Of a stretch of DNA of 64,000 nucleotides, positions 1 through 12,288 are shown piece by piece. The stretch spans positions 44,095 through 108,094 of the forward strand of contig JAURVB010014976.1 of assembly GCA_033002965.1 (NCBI GenBank). Reading direction: 5' to 3'. Origin of the DNA: Piper betle (lineage: Eukaryota; Streptophyta; Magnoliopsida; Piperales; Piperaceae). Under the pieces are notes generated by a model, which saw only the letters and a program-made list of their open reading frames with translations, ran no database searches and was not told the DNA's origin. Position numbers and translations under genes: made by a program. Position 1 is the stretch's first letter, and every line of letters begins with the position of its first letter.

Positions 1-1130
1 CGGCGGTGGCGCGACAAAACACCGGGAAAGAAGGAGCAATGGCATTTTCGTAATAAAAATTTGACTCGCTCCTGACTCGAGTCAAATTTACGAAATAAAT
101 TTTAAAAATAAAATATAATAAAATAAAAACTTGACTTGCTCCTGACTCAAGTTAATTTTATAAAATAAAATTTTAAAATAAAATAATATAAAATAAAAAT
201 TTGATTCGCTCCCCGCTGACGCCGCTGCTTGCCGACCACCTCCCTGCCGCCACCCACACCCTGCCCCCGCTCCCTCGCGTCGTCTCCCCGATCTCGACTG
301 AAGTCAAATTAAAAAATATTATTTTATATTTTTAATTTATTTCACAATAATTTTTAAATTTTTTTAAAAAATACAAAACCATAAAATAAAATATTATAAA
401 ATAAAAACTTGACTCGATCCCGATCTTGACTGGAGTCAAATTAATATTATTGAATAATTTTTTAAAAAATAATTTCGTAATAAAAACTTAACTCGAGTCG
501 GGATAAAGTCAATAATATGAAATAAATTTAAAAAATATAAGATAATTTTGTAATAAAAACCTGACTCGATCATGTGCGGGACCGAGTCAAGTTTTTATTA
601 CAAAATAACTTTATTACTGAATAAATTTTTATTACAAAATAAATTTTAAAAAAATAAAATAATTCCGTAATAAATTATTTTAACTCGAGTCCGATTAAGT
701 AAAATTTTTATTACCAAAATACTCTCCCCTATTTCTTCCTCATTTTTTTGGCGCGCCACCCCCTGCCGGCGACCTTGCGGCCGGCAGCCCGCTGGCCAAC
801 AATGTCACCGCCTCGGGGCTGGATGGGCCTGGTGGGAAATGTACGGCGCCGGTCTCGTGTGGGACGGAATAAAGTTTTTATTACAAAATTATTTTATTTT
901 TTAAAATTTATTTCGTAATATTGAATCGATCTCGTGCGAGATCGAATCAAGTATTTATTATAAAAAAATTATTATTTTTTATTTATTTCATAATATTGAC
1001 TCGATCTCGTGCGAGATCGAATCAAGTATTTATTATAAAAAAATTATTTTTTAATTTATTTCGTAATATTAACTCGAGTCAGGGACCGAGTAAAGTTTTT
1101 ATTACGATTTTACCCTCCCGTGTTCCCCCC
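1..1130. repeat. AT-rich repeat block with recurring TTGACTCG modules
   Basis: The stretch alternates AT-rich runs with short GC islands. About ten imperfect copies of a module of the type TTGACTCG...CGAGTCAA followed by a TTTTTATTAC-like run are visible. The same module precedes the GC-rich island in the large LTRs further right. I read it as part of a degraded LTR-like element that enters from beyond the left edge. No gene is visible. Confidence 0.45.
912..1071. repeat. Tandem ~75-80-bp duplication with hairpins
   Basis: Two adjacent near-identical units each contain an inverted repeat centred on CTCGTGCGAG, at 921-950 and 996-1025. Arms are about 14 nt with a two-base centre and one mismatch. 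An AT-rich run follows each hairpin. Confidence 0.7.
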
Positions 1131-1189
1131 CGCTCTCTCTCGCCGCGCCACCCCACCGCCGGCGACGTCGCCTCCGGCCACCCGCGGGA

Positions 1190-1545
1190 GGGGGGGCGAT
1201 GGCTACGAGCGAGGGCGGGGGCTGGGGCGGAGGCTGCGGCGGCCGACGGGGCCGAGGGCAGGGGCAGGGGAGGCCGGCTGGGGCAGGCGGAGCGGCGGGG
1301 CGGGGGCAGGGGCGGCCTGCGGGGCGAGGGCGGGGGCTGGGGCGGCCGGCCAGACGGGGGCATGGGCTGGCCGGGGGCCGGGGGCGGGGCCAAGGGCGGG
1401 GCAGGGGCAGGGGCAGGGGCGGGCGGGCAGGGGAGGCGGGCGGGCGAGGGCGGGGCGGGGGCGGGCGGCGGGACGGGGCATGGGGCGGCCGTCGGGCAGA
1501 GGCCGGGGGCGGCCGGCGGCGGCGGATGTGTGTGAGGGGGGGGGG
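1190..1545 (+). repeat. G-rich block (GGGGC-type runs)
   Basis: The plus strand is very G-rich, with many GGGG and GGGGC runs spaced a few bases apart. Reading frames stay open on both strands only because AT-containing stop codons are scarce. Translations are low-complexity Gly/Arg/Ala or Pro/Arg and match no family I know. It resembles the GC islands of the LTRs elsewhere here. It is not called as a gene. Confidence 0.5.
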
Positions 1546-1561
1546 GTGGGTTGTATATTTG

Positions 1562-1599
1562 ATTGTGGGCCGTCGGATCAGGATCCGACGGCCCACAAT
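1562..1599. repeat. Perfect 18-bp inverted repeat
   Basis: Arms at 1562-1579 and 1582-1599 are exactly complementary around a two-base spacer (AG). The core is GGGCCGTCGGATC. It sits just right of the G-rich block and left of a TA microsatellite, as in the foldback element near 60.4-60.9 kb. Confidence 0.85.
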
Positions 1600-1650
1600 A
1601 GGCAACGCATTGGCGCTGCCAAAATAGGGAAGTACACTGTAGTGCTGTCC

Positions 1651-1655
1651 TATAC

Positions 1656-1737
<82 letters not shown>
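1651..1737. repeat. TA/CATATA microsatellite
   Basis: An uninterrupted alternation of TA with several CATATA variants over nearly 90 bp. Confidence 0.95.
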
Positions 1738-1740
<3 letters not shown>

Positions 1741-3305
1741 TTTGCCTGTGGATGCACGAGTCTCGTAGTTCGAAAAACCAGATGATAATTACATCTTGGT
1801 CAAGAATCTTGTACCCTTATATTCTCTTATTAGCAAATCAATTTTTCAAGGGATGGTCATGTCTTTATGTGAAATTGATGAGTTGTCCATTAGTTTAAAT
1901 TCGTAGTTGTCCATTAGCAAACCAACGAACTTGATTAAGAGAAATAATTAATAAAACTAAAAAACCTAAGTTTGGCCCTGCTTTACAATCTAAAACCCCG
2001 GTTTCTTTATTTATGAGCTAATAAATTCTGGTGTTAGAATATGACCTCTTCAATTATAATATTTTATGATATATATTTTTTAAATAAATGGAAAATTTTA
2101 ATTAGTTATATATATCATTCTAGACAAGAAGTTCTTAAGAGATATTTTTGAAAATTTGAAGTGTGGATGCACGGGTCAGGTCTTGTCACTCGAGGAGGAA
2201 GCTGCTAATTGGATACAGGTCCTGATGATTATCACTGCCTAGATTATGTTTTATTTTTAATTTAAATGACTGTATTGCATAAGTTGTAGATGATTGTAAT
2301 TTGTTCAGACTACACAATAAAATATATAACAATTGCTTTCCGGAAAAAGATATATATAGCGATGTATACACCCGTGGCATTCGGACGTGGATAATGACGG
2401 CCAACCAGTTGGCACACTCAAGGCAGACTACATCTCTAGTATTTTGCGCACCAATTAAGAGATTTATGTGAACTCCACTCAGCTATTATGCACAAGGCGG
2501 CTCGTGAAATTAATAGGACTGCTCATCGGGCGTGTGTCAAGTTGAATTTTGTTTAGCTCAAACATTTTTATCATATATAGATATTTTATATTCAATTAAA
2601 TTTATATAAAAAAATTTAAGATAAATCATACTTGCAATCTTCTTCTTTATATAAATTATCAAACTTTGAGTCGAACGGAATTCAACAAGTATAAGCCCAT
2701 GCTTGACTCATTTAATATTAAGTGAAAATTAGAATTGAGTTTTTTGAGTTAGTACCAAGCCAAATTAAGTTTATTCAAATTTGAACAACCCTACTAGCAA
2801 ACTAAAATATTCAAAGTCTGGCCCTGTTTAATTACAAACTTGAACACTAATTCATCAAGGCTCATAGGCCTAAATACTGGATTTCATCATTTTATTACTA
2901 TAATTATAATTAGGTTTATTAGTATTGAGTCAATTAATACGAAGTCTTTCTTTACAAATTAACATCCATGAACTTTAGCTCGAAATTTAAAAGTTAAAAC
3001 TTAGACAGCTTGGGCTGGTCACAATGAGTTAAAATTAGAATGTCTAGTATACTTCATAATTTTATTCATGATTTCCAATCCACGAAAGTCGTTCTGAGGA
3101 GTGCATTTCAGCTGTCAAGTGAAATGCTGGAGAAGGACGTGGTAACATTCATATTTCAAAAAAACTAAAAGGGACATTCTCTTTGTAGCTAGCATGTATA
3201 TATGTTGCGTTTTTTTTGGCATTATTGTTTAGCTAGTGGTGCTAATTGAGATGCCTTCTATTCATAGAGGAATCCAAGTTAACTCGAGGAACTAATTATT
3301 TGGCC
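1738..3305. other. Intergenic, no gene seen
   Basis: AT-rich sequence with no convincing reading frame. A short phrase GTGGATGCACG recurs at about 1748 and 2163, and a GCAAAC...GGCCCTG phrase recurs near 1915 and 2795. This suggests worn repeat copies. The last ~135 bp should include the 3' UTR of the MYB gene, which ends at 3306 on the minus strand. Confidence 0.5.
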
Positions 3306-4694
3306 TTATTGATCAATCTTCTCTTGTATTGTACTCAAGAATCCAAATTCAAACTCGTCCATCGCAAGACCTTGATTCTGGTAGTCCTCATCAATCCAGC
3401 CAACATTCTGATCCTCCCACCCCTTCCCTACCATGTTAATAAAATCATCCTCAACGCTAGGGAACATCCATGAATAATCTATCAGTTCTGGGGTCTTAAT
3501 TCCCTCCTCCCACAAACTACTAGGCAATGGATCCTCCTTCCCGTTGTCGTCGACGCAGGCCTCCGGCGGCGGGAATTCCTCAGTCGAGGAATTCTCCGGC
3601 GGGCTCATACTGTTCTCACCAATGGTAGTAATATCAGCCGGTGACTGGTGGCTGGTACTGGATTGAGAGTGATCATGATCGGCATCGGTCTCATGAGCAT
3701 GGTTATGGGGCTTGTGTGTCCCAGGGTCTATCCCCATCTTGGCAAGCTTCTTCTTGATGTGTGTGTTCCAGTGGTTCTTGATTTCATTATCAGTTCTTCC
3801 GGGCAGCTTTGCAGCAATCTTGGACCATCTGTCACCAATGCATTACATGATTATTATATTTGCTTTTATTTTTACGTGGCAAGAGTTTCCTAAAAGGAAA
3901 GAAAGTTCTTGGTAATCACGTGGCTTTAATAAGACGGGACCTTCTTACCCCCATAAAACATCACTAGTAGTTTTAATTTAGCTTACACCTAATAATAACA
4001 ATGCCACTAAAATATTATAACATTGTAATAATCCCACTCATATTGATAATTAGAAAAATGATAAATAAAAAAATACGCGCATTAGCATTAAGATCAATCA
4101 TATTGCAGGAAACAAGTTTATAATTTGCAAAACCGGCCAATTATCATGCATGCTATTAGCCACGTACGTACTCTATGCAATTGTTACCGGTAATTAGGTA
4201 ATTTTATAACATATATTAACTTAAATTAACTCACAAATCAATAATATCATGCATGTTAGTTCCATTTAGTTATTCATATGAATGATCTGCATGATGGTGA
4301 GGACACGATGAACATGTAATACTGACTAAGCCAGTTGCAATGGGGATGACGTGTGATCTGTGCGATTATAATTTAATTAATAAGGTGTACGTAGTAAAGA
4401 ATATAATTAAAGAAACGAAGAAACGAGAGACTTGTTTCCGAGGCGAGCATGGAGATCGATGACTAGCTGCTCTTCTTCTTGGGTGAGCAAGCCCCTCTTG
4501 ATATCGGGGCGGAGATAGTTGGTCCACCGGAGGCGGCAGCTCTTGCCGCAGCGGCGGAGGCCGGCGAGCTTGGGGAGGGAGCGCCAGCTGCATTGCCCGT
4601 TGGTGATGATGAAGTTGATGAGCTTCCTATCCTCATCCGCATTCCAAGGCCCCTTCTTCACCTCTTGCCTGTTACAGCAAGGCTGCTTCCCCAT
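3306..4694 (-). CDS. R2R3-MYB transcription factor (two exons)
   Basis: Nuclear DNA-binding transcription factor. Exon 1 is 4694-4432 and exon 2 is 3828-3306, joined across a 603-bp GT...AG intron. The product is 261 residues. The start at 4694 gives the MGKQPCC beginning usual for this family; an in-frame ATG at 4754 lies upstream but next to a TATA-like box, so it is less likely. R2 occupies roughly residues 14-61 and R3 67-112, with the regular Trp pattern, the [10 protein letters not shown] block and the [18 protein letters not shown] end of R3. The intron falls in R3 right after LGN, the conserved second MYB intron position; the usual first intron in R2 is absent. The acidic C-terminal half is Ser/Pro/Glu-rich and suits an activation region. 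Repeat sequence resembles the MYB20/42/43/85 and MYB40/99 groups, linked to phenylpropanoid and secondary-wall control; this subgroup call is inference. No frame-breaking lesions are seen. Confidence 0.9.
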
Positions 4695-4753
4695 TTCTTG
4701 GGAAGCTCCCCCTCCTCCTTTTGCCAAGAGTTGTTCGATCTCTCCACTTGTCA

Positions 4754-4778
4754 CCCACCTTTAAATAATTAAGGTGGG
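4754..4778 (-). promoter_or_regulatory. TATA-like box inside an inverted repeat, MYB promoter
   Basis: On the minus strand TATTTAA (complement of 4761-4767) lies about 70 bp upstream of the chosen MYB start. It is flanked by perfect 8-bp arms, CCCACCTT at 4754-4761 and AAGGTGGG at 4771-4778. The arms resemble AC-type MYB-binding sites. Function is inferred from position only. Confidence 0.4.
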
Positions 4779-5808
4779 AAGCCAGTGTCCTATGCCTTTC
4801 TGTTCGTGTGTTTTGTGCTTAACACCTTCCTTTCCAGGTCCATTGTCGTCGTGAAGGGGCATGGGACCTGCAATGGCGACATAAATCTCTAGTGTGCTAA
4901 GAAGGGACTACATTCAAGTTTATCAATGCTTACTTGTAATGGCTACTCAACTCACACTAATTTGTATTCTTACTCAACCCTTTTATCACATGGATCGTCC
5001 TCACTTCTCCCCATTTCTTACCCTACATTATACAATTACATATTCTCCGCTTCTTTTGAGTAAGACGGCCACGACACCATACGTTGTCCTAAATTTACGT
5101 CTTGTATCGATCATATATATGGGCTCGACTAGTTGTGCCCAAAAATAAAAGTTGCTAGCTACATGCTTTACTGATCATATCGGATATCTCGGACGTTTTA
5201 CATGCCAGGCGCTCAACAAGAGTTGTTCAAATTCACATGGGGAAATAGTGACGACTCGGATTGGCAAGCCTTATCATTAGTGGTTATATCATGAATTTAG
5301 GGCATCTCGGACGGACATGGATGAGGATTATGATTGTCCCAAGCCATGTCTACTAATTTAAAAAAATATCATATTTGTCCATATCTTCTTGGACATTTTT
5401 TTACCAATGTGTATGCCATTTATTATTCATTATGGACAAATAACTTAACCGATAGACCTGTGGATGATAAAGTAAAGAAATACTTTTATAAATATATAAC
5501 ATAGATTATTGATGAGATTTTCATATATTTATATTGATTTTATTAATAAAATTTTCATATATATTAATTATAAATGTACGTAAATTATCCAAAATGTAGA
5601 AGTGATACACGTGATTAGCAACGAATATAAGAAAATATTGAGTAAAACTTCCAAAAATTCATCTTTTTTTATTGTTAATGGACATGGACAATAGAGAAGA
5701 ATATGACATGCATATACCACCGATATGTCCAATTATTATTTGGAAAAAAATGTTCATACCCATGTTTATGTAGGTACGCTTTTTAAAAATATTCATTAGC
5801 CTATTAAC
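4779..5808. other. Intergenic, no gene seen
   Basis: AT-rich sequence upstream of the MYB gene. Short open frames occur, but none shows a recognisable domain or plausible splice context. Confidence 0.5.
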
Positions 5809-5916
5809 GGACATGGATATAGACATGGACATGGCATGGTATGGACATAGCATGGATATGGACATAGACATGGACGTGGTATGGCATAACATGGGCATGG
5901 CATAACATGGACATGG
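5809..5916. repeat. GGACATGG/ATAGACAT minisatellite
   Basis: Irregular head-to-tail copies of a 6-12-bp unit built from GGACATGG, GGACATAG and GGCATAACATG. Open frames through it translate to Met/Ser-rich repeats and are not genes. Confidence 0.8.
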
Positions 5917-6112
5917 TAAACAAAGGTATAAATTATGTCAGTTACCACCTCCAATCATTTCTCTTGTACTGTCACAGTGCCAAATCACGTTGTAATTATT
6001 TTAATGGTTCACAGTGCAATTGGAATCTCGTGTTACGTGAGAAGAGCCGGGGCAAGATACACGCCAAAGAGTAAATCCATGATCGCTATTAATAAATGCA
6101 GTATAAGTCGTA

Positions 6113-6629
6113 ATTGTAAAAATTGAAATCGGACGTGAAATTTGGATTGAAAGAGATTTATTTAATTAAATTGATTCATTGAAAATTAAACAAAAATCGA
6201 TTTACTTGAATCAGTCAAAATTAGTAAATTATTAGTTATAAAATATAGCATTTTAATATTATGATATGTATTATATTTTATAGTATTTTTTAATTTTTTT
6301 TAATCATCTGGAGTTAGCTAGTATTTTTTACTCTACTCAGAATCGAGTCAAGTTTTAATTATAAAAATGCCACCAACAATTTCTTTCTACCCAATTCTTT
6401 CTCCCCAATCGTTGCCGCCGCTGCCCCCGCCCAATCCTCTCTGCTGCCACCCACCCCTCCTGTCGGCCCCTCCCCTCCCCCGTTCATTGCACCCCCTCCC
6501 CGCCCCGCTCTACCCCGCCTAACCCCCTCTCCCTCCGACCCCCCCCCCCCCCATGTCATCGCCCACCCTCGTCACCACCCTTGAATTGCATGCTTTTTTA
6601 AAGAATCCTCCTGATTCGATTTTTGCAAC
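6113..6629. mobile_element. MITE-like non-autonomous element, copy 1
   Basis: The ends form an imperfect terminal inverted repeat: ATTGTAAAAATTGAAATCGG at the left, and the complement of GTTGCAAAAATCGAATCAGG at the right. The internal order matches 57821-58469: an ATCAGTCAAAAT phrase, a poly-T/ATTTGGAGTTAG-like stretch, a CGAGTCAAGTTTTAATTA module, then a C-rich block. No clear target-site duplication is visible. An open frame across the C-rich block is compositional. Confidence 0.55.
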
Positions 6630-8915
6630 CATGGTATAAACCTTTACAATATCATGTAACATGCTAATATACATGAAAAGAGAGAGAAATATATTTAATT
6701 TATGTTTAGTTACATGAGTTCCTCTTTGTTTGTAAAACCCTGAAAATAATTATGTTATTTTATTTAAAGTTTTGTGAATCTTGAAACAAGTTTTAAACAT
6801 TATTTAATTAAAATATTGTCTTCCAATTCTTGTTTAGTTAATTCTTCTTGGAAAAAAAAATAAAAAAATAAAAATTTAAAAAAAAATTAATTATTAATAT
6901 TTTTTGGATAAACCAAGTGGGTGCTATGGGTGGTTAAAATCTAAATATTGTGGCTAACCATTTTGGTTATTAAATAGTGGAGTTTTTATGGAGATTGAGT
7001 AAATTAAGTGACTCTTGGGTGTTTGAGGATATAGGAGAGATTTTAAATGATGTAGACACTATGCACGTTAAAATACTTTTGGTTGAGTTTTCACGTTTTT
7101 TATGGTTGCCACCTTTTATTTTTCTCTCCATTCCTTCATCAACTACCTCTACTCCTGTATTTTCCCTCCTGCCTGGAATCCTTTCTTTTCCATCTTTTTG
7201 CTTCTTTTTCATCTCTTCGTGCATGCATCTCTTTATTTTTTTAAATTTCTTTTGATTGTGAAGATCTATTTTATTTCTTCTCATTCAATGTGCATGTTCG
7301 TCATGTGGGTGTATGATTTATTATTCTTATTTTATTTTTCTACTTCTCATTGTTTTGTAAATTAAATGAATCATCGTGCTTAATATTTATTAGTAATATG
7401 ATTAATTTCCCTATTTGTATTAATTAATATTAATATTATTACTATTTTGTATTATGATTAGTATTATTGGCGTTGTTGTATGTAAATTAATATTATTATT
7501 ATATTGGATATTGATTATATGTCTGGTAATCCCATTTCATTTATTACACTTATATTTGATAAATTGTTAATATCTAATTATAATGGAATTAATTATTATT
7601 TGCCATCATTTTGATTTGTTGAATTTTAGATCTTCATACATGATAAAAATTTAAAATAAATCAACAAATTACTTTGTATTATTATGTGCCTAAAAAATTG
7701 GGTCATTAAGTTGATCTGTATATTATACTTATACAACATATGAGAGAAAATCATGTTAGGTAAGTTGGTAATGATATGATAGTACTTATTAGTTCCTTTG
7801 GGATATAGCTGATCCAGGTTTACTATTAATCAACAAGTTAATATTTCTCTTCTTGATTTTAGGCTATGTAAATCAGTTTTATTGTTATAAATTAAGACAA
7901 AAGGTTTATTTGGGAATAATATAATAATTGATTATATATAATGTCTCATGCAGTGTATATTTTAAATTAATTGTTGTGATATTAGTTGCTCGATTATATT
8001 ATATATATAATATAACCATTATATGAGTATCAAACTTTTAAAATGTTATTAAATAAATAAGGCATTACTTTTGTGTTATGTTAATTTATCAACTTCTAGT
8101 TATCCTTTGCTATGAGAATGATAAATTAATTTTAGTAAATGCATAAATTATTGATGAGTACTTATAACAGATTAATAGATATGATTATATTTATTTTTGG
8201 CCAAATTAATAAATTATTATCTGGCTTATAATTCTAACTATTTTATATAATAAACAAGGCCTAAACTAGATTATTAATTTATGAGTCCGAATATAGATAG
8301 CGTACATATTAGTATATTTTAATTGTTTGAGGAATTATCATTAGTTTACCCGTTTTAATATTTTGTTCCTTATTATATATGATTAATTATTAATTTATGG
8401 GTTAATAAATATTGACATCCTTACGAGTCCAACTAGTTGTTGACATTTTTTGATTTTTCATGATAATAATTAATGATTTAGTGTGACCATGTAAATTCAG
8501 CAAAGTCAATTAATTAAATATTAAATTATTATTGTTCACTTATAGGTAATTAACCAAATGATTAACTAATTATTGTGGGATATATTTTATTGTTATTTTT
8601 TCTATGTACCTAATTTTTCTATGTACCTAATTAATTAGTCTGTTTGCATGAAAGTGAGATTTCAGTTCGTTTCATAGGCCTTAGTTGATTCCTAGCATTT
8701 ATTATCTTATATTTTATTCATGGCATGACTTAGAATTTGAATTTTAAGTCATTCTTTGCATATGGATTTAATTGACATTTTTCAAAAATAATTTTAGTTC
8801 AAGGGTTTATTTACGATGCTGATATATTAATAAAAAATTAATTTATGAGGTATTTAAGTTTTATATTATAACATTTGGCTCATGGCTCGAAATGGGCCAG
8901 TCGTTAGAGGAGGAT
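6630..8915. other. AT-rich intergenic, no gene seen
   Basis: Long AT-rich stretch. A Phe/Ser-rich open frame near 6977-7255 has no domain, no codon-use signal and no splice context, so it is not called. Confidence 0.5.
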
Positions 8916-9332
8916 TGTGAAATCCATCAACTTAGTCCCACATCTAATACCTACTAAGGTAAGATTATGTTTATAAGTGAGAATGAACTATAGATCTTCA
9001 ACTTTATTAACTATTTTTGAAGATGACTTAGCCAATTATGTTGCACTTTAGGCGAGGTCGTTATAAATAGTATCAGAGCCTCCTAGTTTCGTGTTAGATG
9101 GTGGGCTGGACTTAGGTTGCACTTGTTGGCTAAACTACCAATCACAAGCCAAAGAAGGTCATGGGTTGGGGCTAGTAACAGGTAAAGTGTAAGAAGTGGT
9201 TTCATGTTAAATGGTGGGCTAGACAATGGACTTTGGCTAAGCTACCGATAATGGGCCAAAAAGGCCACTGGTTGGGGCTAGCAATGAGCAAGTGTAGGAA
9301 TTTTGGACAAGAAATTTCCTAAGGTGGGTGGA
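8916..9332 (+). mobile_element. TRIM retrotransposon, damaged copy
   Basis: A ~150-bp 5' LTR (8916-9065) begins TGTGAAATCC and ends CGTTATA. It is followed by a primer-binding site TAGTATCAGAGCC (9068-9080), one mismatch from the tRNA-iMet complement. The internal part ends in a purine tract AAGGTGGGTGG (9321-9331) that should abut the 3' LTR, but that LTR is missing. The internal region holds two ~100-bp direct copies, about 9087-9193 and 9199-9298, starting CGTGTTAGATGGTGGGCT and CATGTTAAATGGTGGGCT. It matches the intact TRIM at 49040-49501. It encodes no protein. Confidence 0.75.
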
Positions 9333-9779
9333 TTATAAAATTACCTACTTATAGGTTGCCCGGTTCGGGCAAGTCTCAAGTCGATTCAATCGAGTTCGAG
9401 TCAAACCAATTTTAAGAATATGAGTATGGGGCCCAGATGGCTATATGAGCATGTTATGGTGGTTGAATATGCTCGACATGTATATGATAGATACAACAGA
9501 ACACGAATTATCAATGTATACACATAGTATACTAATGATTTTTTTTGAGTTAGCCAAGGTTTCATGCCTAGATCTAGGTCGTTGCAATGTTTAGTATTCG
9601 TTAGGGTTATTTTTGGGTATTTCATTTGCATGCAGTATAGGAATTTTGAATCACTGGATTTTGCCCTTGTAGGCCCACCTTGATTGAGTTCCGGGTTAGA
9701 GGCACATTAAGCCTTCTTGCCTCAATTCCTGTCTATAGAGTCACTTTTAGGACTTGAGTCAGTTTTGACTTCGGATGGT
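9333..9779. other. Intergenic, no gene seen
   Basis: No recognisable gene or repeat boundary. Sequence is mixed composition, leading into the diverged LTR on its right. Confidence 0.4.
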
Positions 9780-12130
9780 CTCGATCAAAGCTTTTCGTCT
9801 GTATGTATATTGTATATACCCATATGTGGGTTCCACTAGACCACGAATTGTCAAACACTTAGTTCATGCCACATGGCAAAATCTGAGCCATCCAATCAAA
9901 CCTAGCACTCTCTATTTGATCTCCAGAGATTTCCCACATTTCAAAGCTTCATGCCCATAACGCCGCCACCACTTCGGCTCGATGCCGATGAGTCTCTGCC
10001 TCGCCCCTGGCACTGGATCGATATGACCATGACCACTTTGTGGCTGGATATCAATCTGTACCCACAATCGCCACCGGCGCTGCCGCAGTCCCTGCCGGCG
10101 ATGGCCTTCTTGCTGTCAATTTTTGCCACCACCGCCACCCTTTCGAGCTGTTTTTTAGCACTAGAGAGCCACCTCCGGCCTATCTGACCACCTCGACGAC
10201 TTTCCCTCGCTGAGATCTTCCATTTGAAACCAACACTAACCTCCACTATGGCTGCAATCGTCGCCGGTGAAGTCGCCGCACATGGCGGCAATGCCACCCC
10301 TTTCTAGCCGATTTTCGGCCAGCCACTGGTCGAATTTGCCGACCGCCACCATCATCATGATCCTTGTCGCATGGGCCGTCGATCCTGAATGGCGGTGACC
10401 CTAGCTGTGCCACCGTCGGCGTTTTCTGGTGATGGGCACCGCCACCCCGATCTTGCCCGTTTTTCATGTCCATGCCGTTCGTGTTCGCGTCTGCATCTGC
10501 CTACTCGATCTTGTTCACCAGCCCGCCAGCCCATGTTCGAGTCCGCCAGTCCATTTCATGTCCACCCAGTAACCCAACCCATTTTCAAGTTAACCCATAC
10601 CTGGTTGGTTCAACCTGTTCGGTTCGGTCTAGTTCAACCTGTTTTCGGCCGTTTCTAGACCGTTTTTGTAATTCGAGAACCTGTAAATTAGTTTATATGC
10701 ATATTCACATTCTTTAGCATGTTTTGATATTATGATTATTTTTATTTATTTATTATTTATTATTTATTTATTTATTGATGATTATTCATTTCTTGTTATT
10801 TATATATTTGTTGACTATGATGAATGATTATGTGACTAATTATTGTTACTGATAATGTATTTATTCATAGATATTATTTTTGTTCATGTTTGTCTATTTT
10901 ATTTATTTAATTGATTGATTATTAATTATTTTATGACTTGTGTTATTATTCATACGTATTTTGTCGTATGTTCGTATATTTGATATTTATATTATTATTA
11001 TTATTAATGATTAATTAATATAAGTCATTTATTTATTTATTTATCTATGATTTATTTAATTAATTATTTGGTTATATATGCTTACTAACATGAGTATATA
11101 TGATATTTACTCTTGTTTAGTCATGTATTTATATAGTACAAATATATTATTATTTTTTGATTGAAATATTATTTATGTTCATGTATTTATTATTTACCTA
11201 ATTATATATGAGTGTATTTATTTTTTTATTTATTTTTTGTTATATTTTATTATTATGTCTCGATTTGCTTGCCAAGTGTGTAGTTGTAGGTTTGTTAGCG
11301 ATGTTTTCATTATTATGATGTATTGATAGTATAATAGCACACACCACGAGCATGCATCATATAGAGATGTTAGTATTTTACTTAGTAGTGGGTATCGATG
11401 TAGGTTACGGAGTCCGAGCTCGCCATAGATGTGTTGATGTGCTTGGAGCTTGGACCACAGGTCCGTAAGACTCTGCCTCTCTGCTTGACTCCTTGCGTGT
11501 CGAGTTTAATCAAGCTTTAGAAATAAGACAACATTAGGGGCGTTTTAGTGGATCCCTTTGCCGTCGGGCTATTTAGTCGTGTTTTCTACACATGTTTAAT
11601 AAAAGAACAAGGATGAGATCCCTTTTGGTTTTGAACTGAAGCTCTGAAAATATATGATATAAGCCTCTTTCCTAAACCTATTATATAACTATGCACATTT
11701 TTACAGAGTTCACGATTAAGAGAGTGAGCAGTACAAAGATATGTATGAACCAGACTAGTACTCCTTCAAACCTTAAGGTAGTGCAGTATATGAAGGTACT
11801 GTATAATGCCACACATTTTTGAAATTTAAGGCACTAACTTAACTGTTCATTTTACCACTCGAGTACGGTGGCGGGTGATATGGAAGATGTGAGGGTGTAA
11901 TTGTTATATGTATAAATATGATTATGAGCCGTGCATGCGAGCCAGTACTTACTTAAGTATGTTTGCTTACTGCCCAGTATGAGGCAATTTTGAAGTTTCA
12001 TAAGTTTTTGTGGGTAATGGAATACTCATTTGCCAGTTTGTATTAGTTATTTTTTGGACCAGTAACATTCGTTACTGATGTTTTTTATATAATATATACA
12101 GGTCTTGCAATTTTGAGTTGACTTTGGTGG
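9780..12130 (+). mobile_element. Diverged LTR related to the 2.9-kb family
   Basis: Several blocks run in the same order as the plus-strand LTR at 16354-19253. There is a GC-rich island (about 9950-10650), then an AT-rich stretch, then GGTTACGGAGTCCGAGCTCG with GGAGCTTGGACCACAGGTCC (from 11402). Next come TTTTAGTGGATCC and GATGAGATCCC, and an AGTAACATTCGTTACTGATG block (about 12061). Sequence between the blocks is strongly diverged, so this is an older copy or sister family. Ends are not defined. Open frames in the GC island are compositional. Confidence 0.5.
10730..11250. repeat. TTTA-rich low-complexity stretch
   Basis: Dominated by TTTA, TTAT and TATT runs inside the diverged LTR. Confidence 0.7.
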
Positions 12131-12288
12131 GAGGACAGATACACGCTATGCACACTTGAGCTCAACGCAGTTATTTACTTTCTTACTTTTATTTATGTTC
12201 GATGTGTTTTGATGTGTATTTAACGATGTCTTCCATTTTCCTGACACCATGAAGGTTGTTTCGATCTATTTTATCGATCGAATCGTAC

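Noticed and set aside
921..1785. Long overlapping open frames of 200-221 codons
   Set aside because: They run through the G-rich block and the TA microsatellite, giving low-complexity Gly/Arg and Tyr/Ile repeats with no domain.
4695..4754. MYB start at the upstream in-frame ATG (4754)
   Set aside because: It adds 20 residues not typical of the family and lies almost on the TATA-like box; MGKQPCC at 4694 is the usual start.
6359..6559. Minus-strand Gly/Arg-rich open frame
   Set aside because: It reads through the C-rich block of a MITE-like element.
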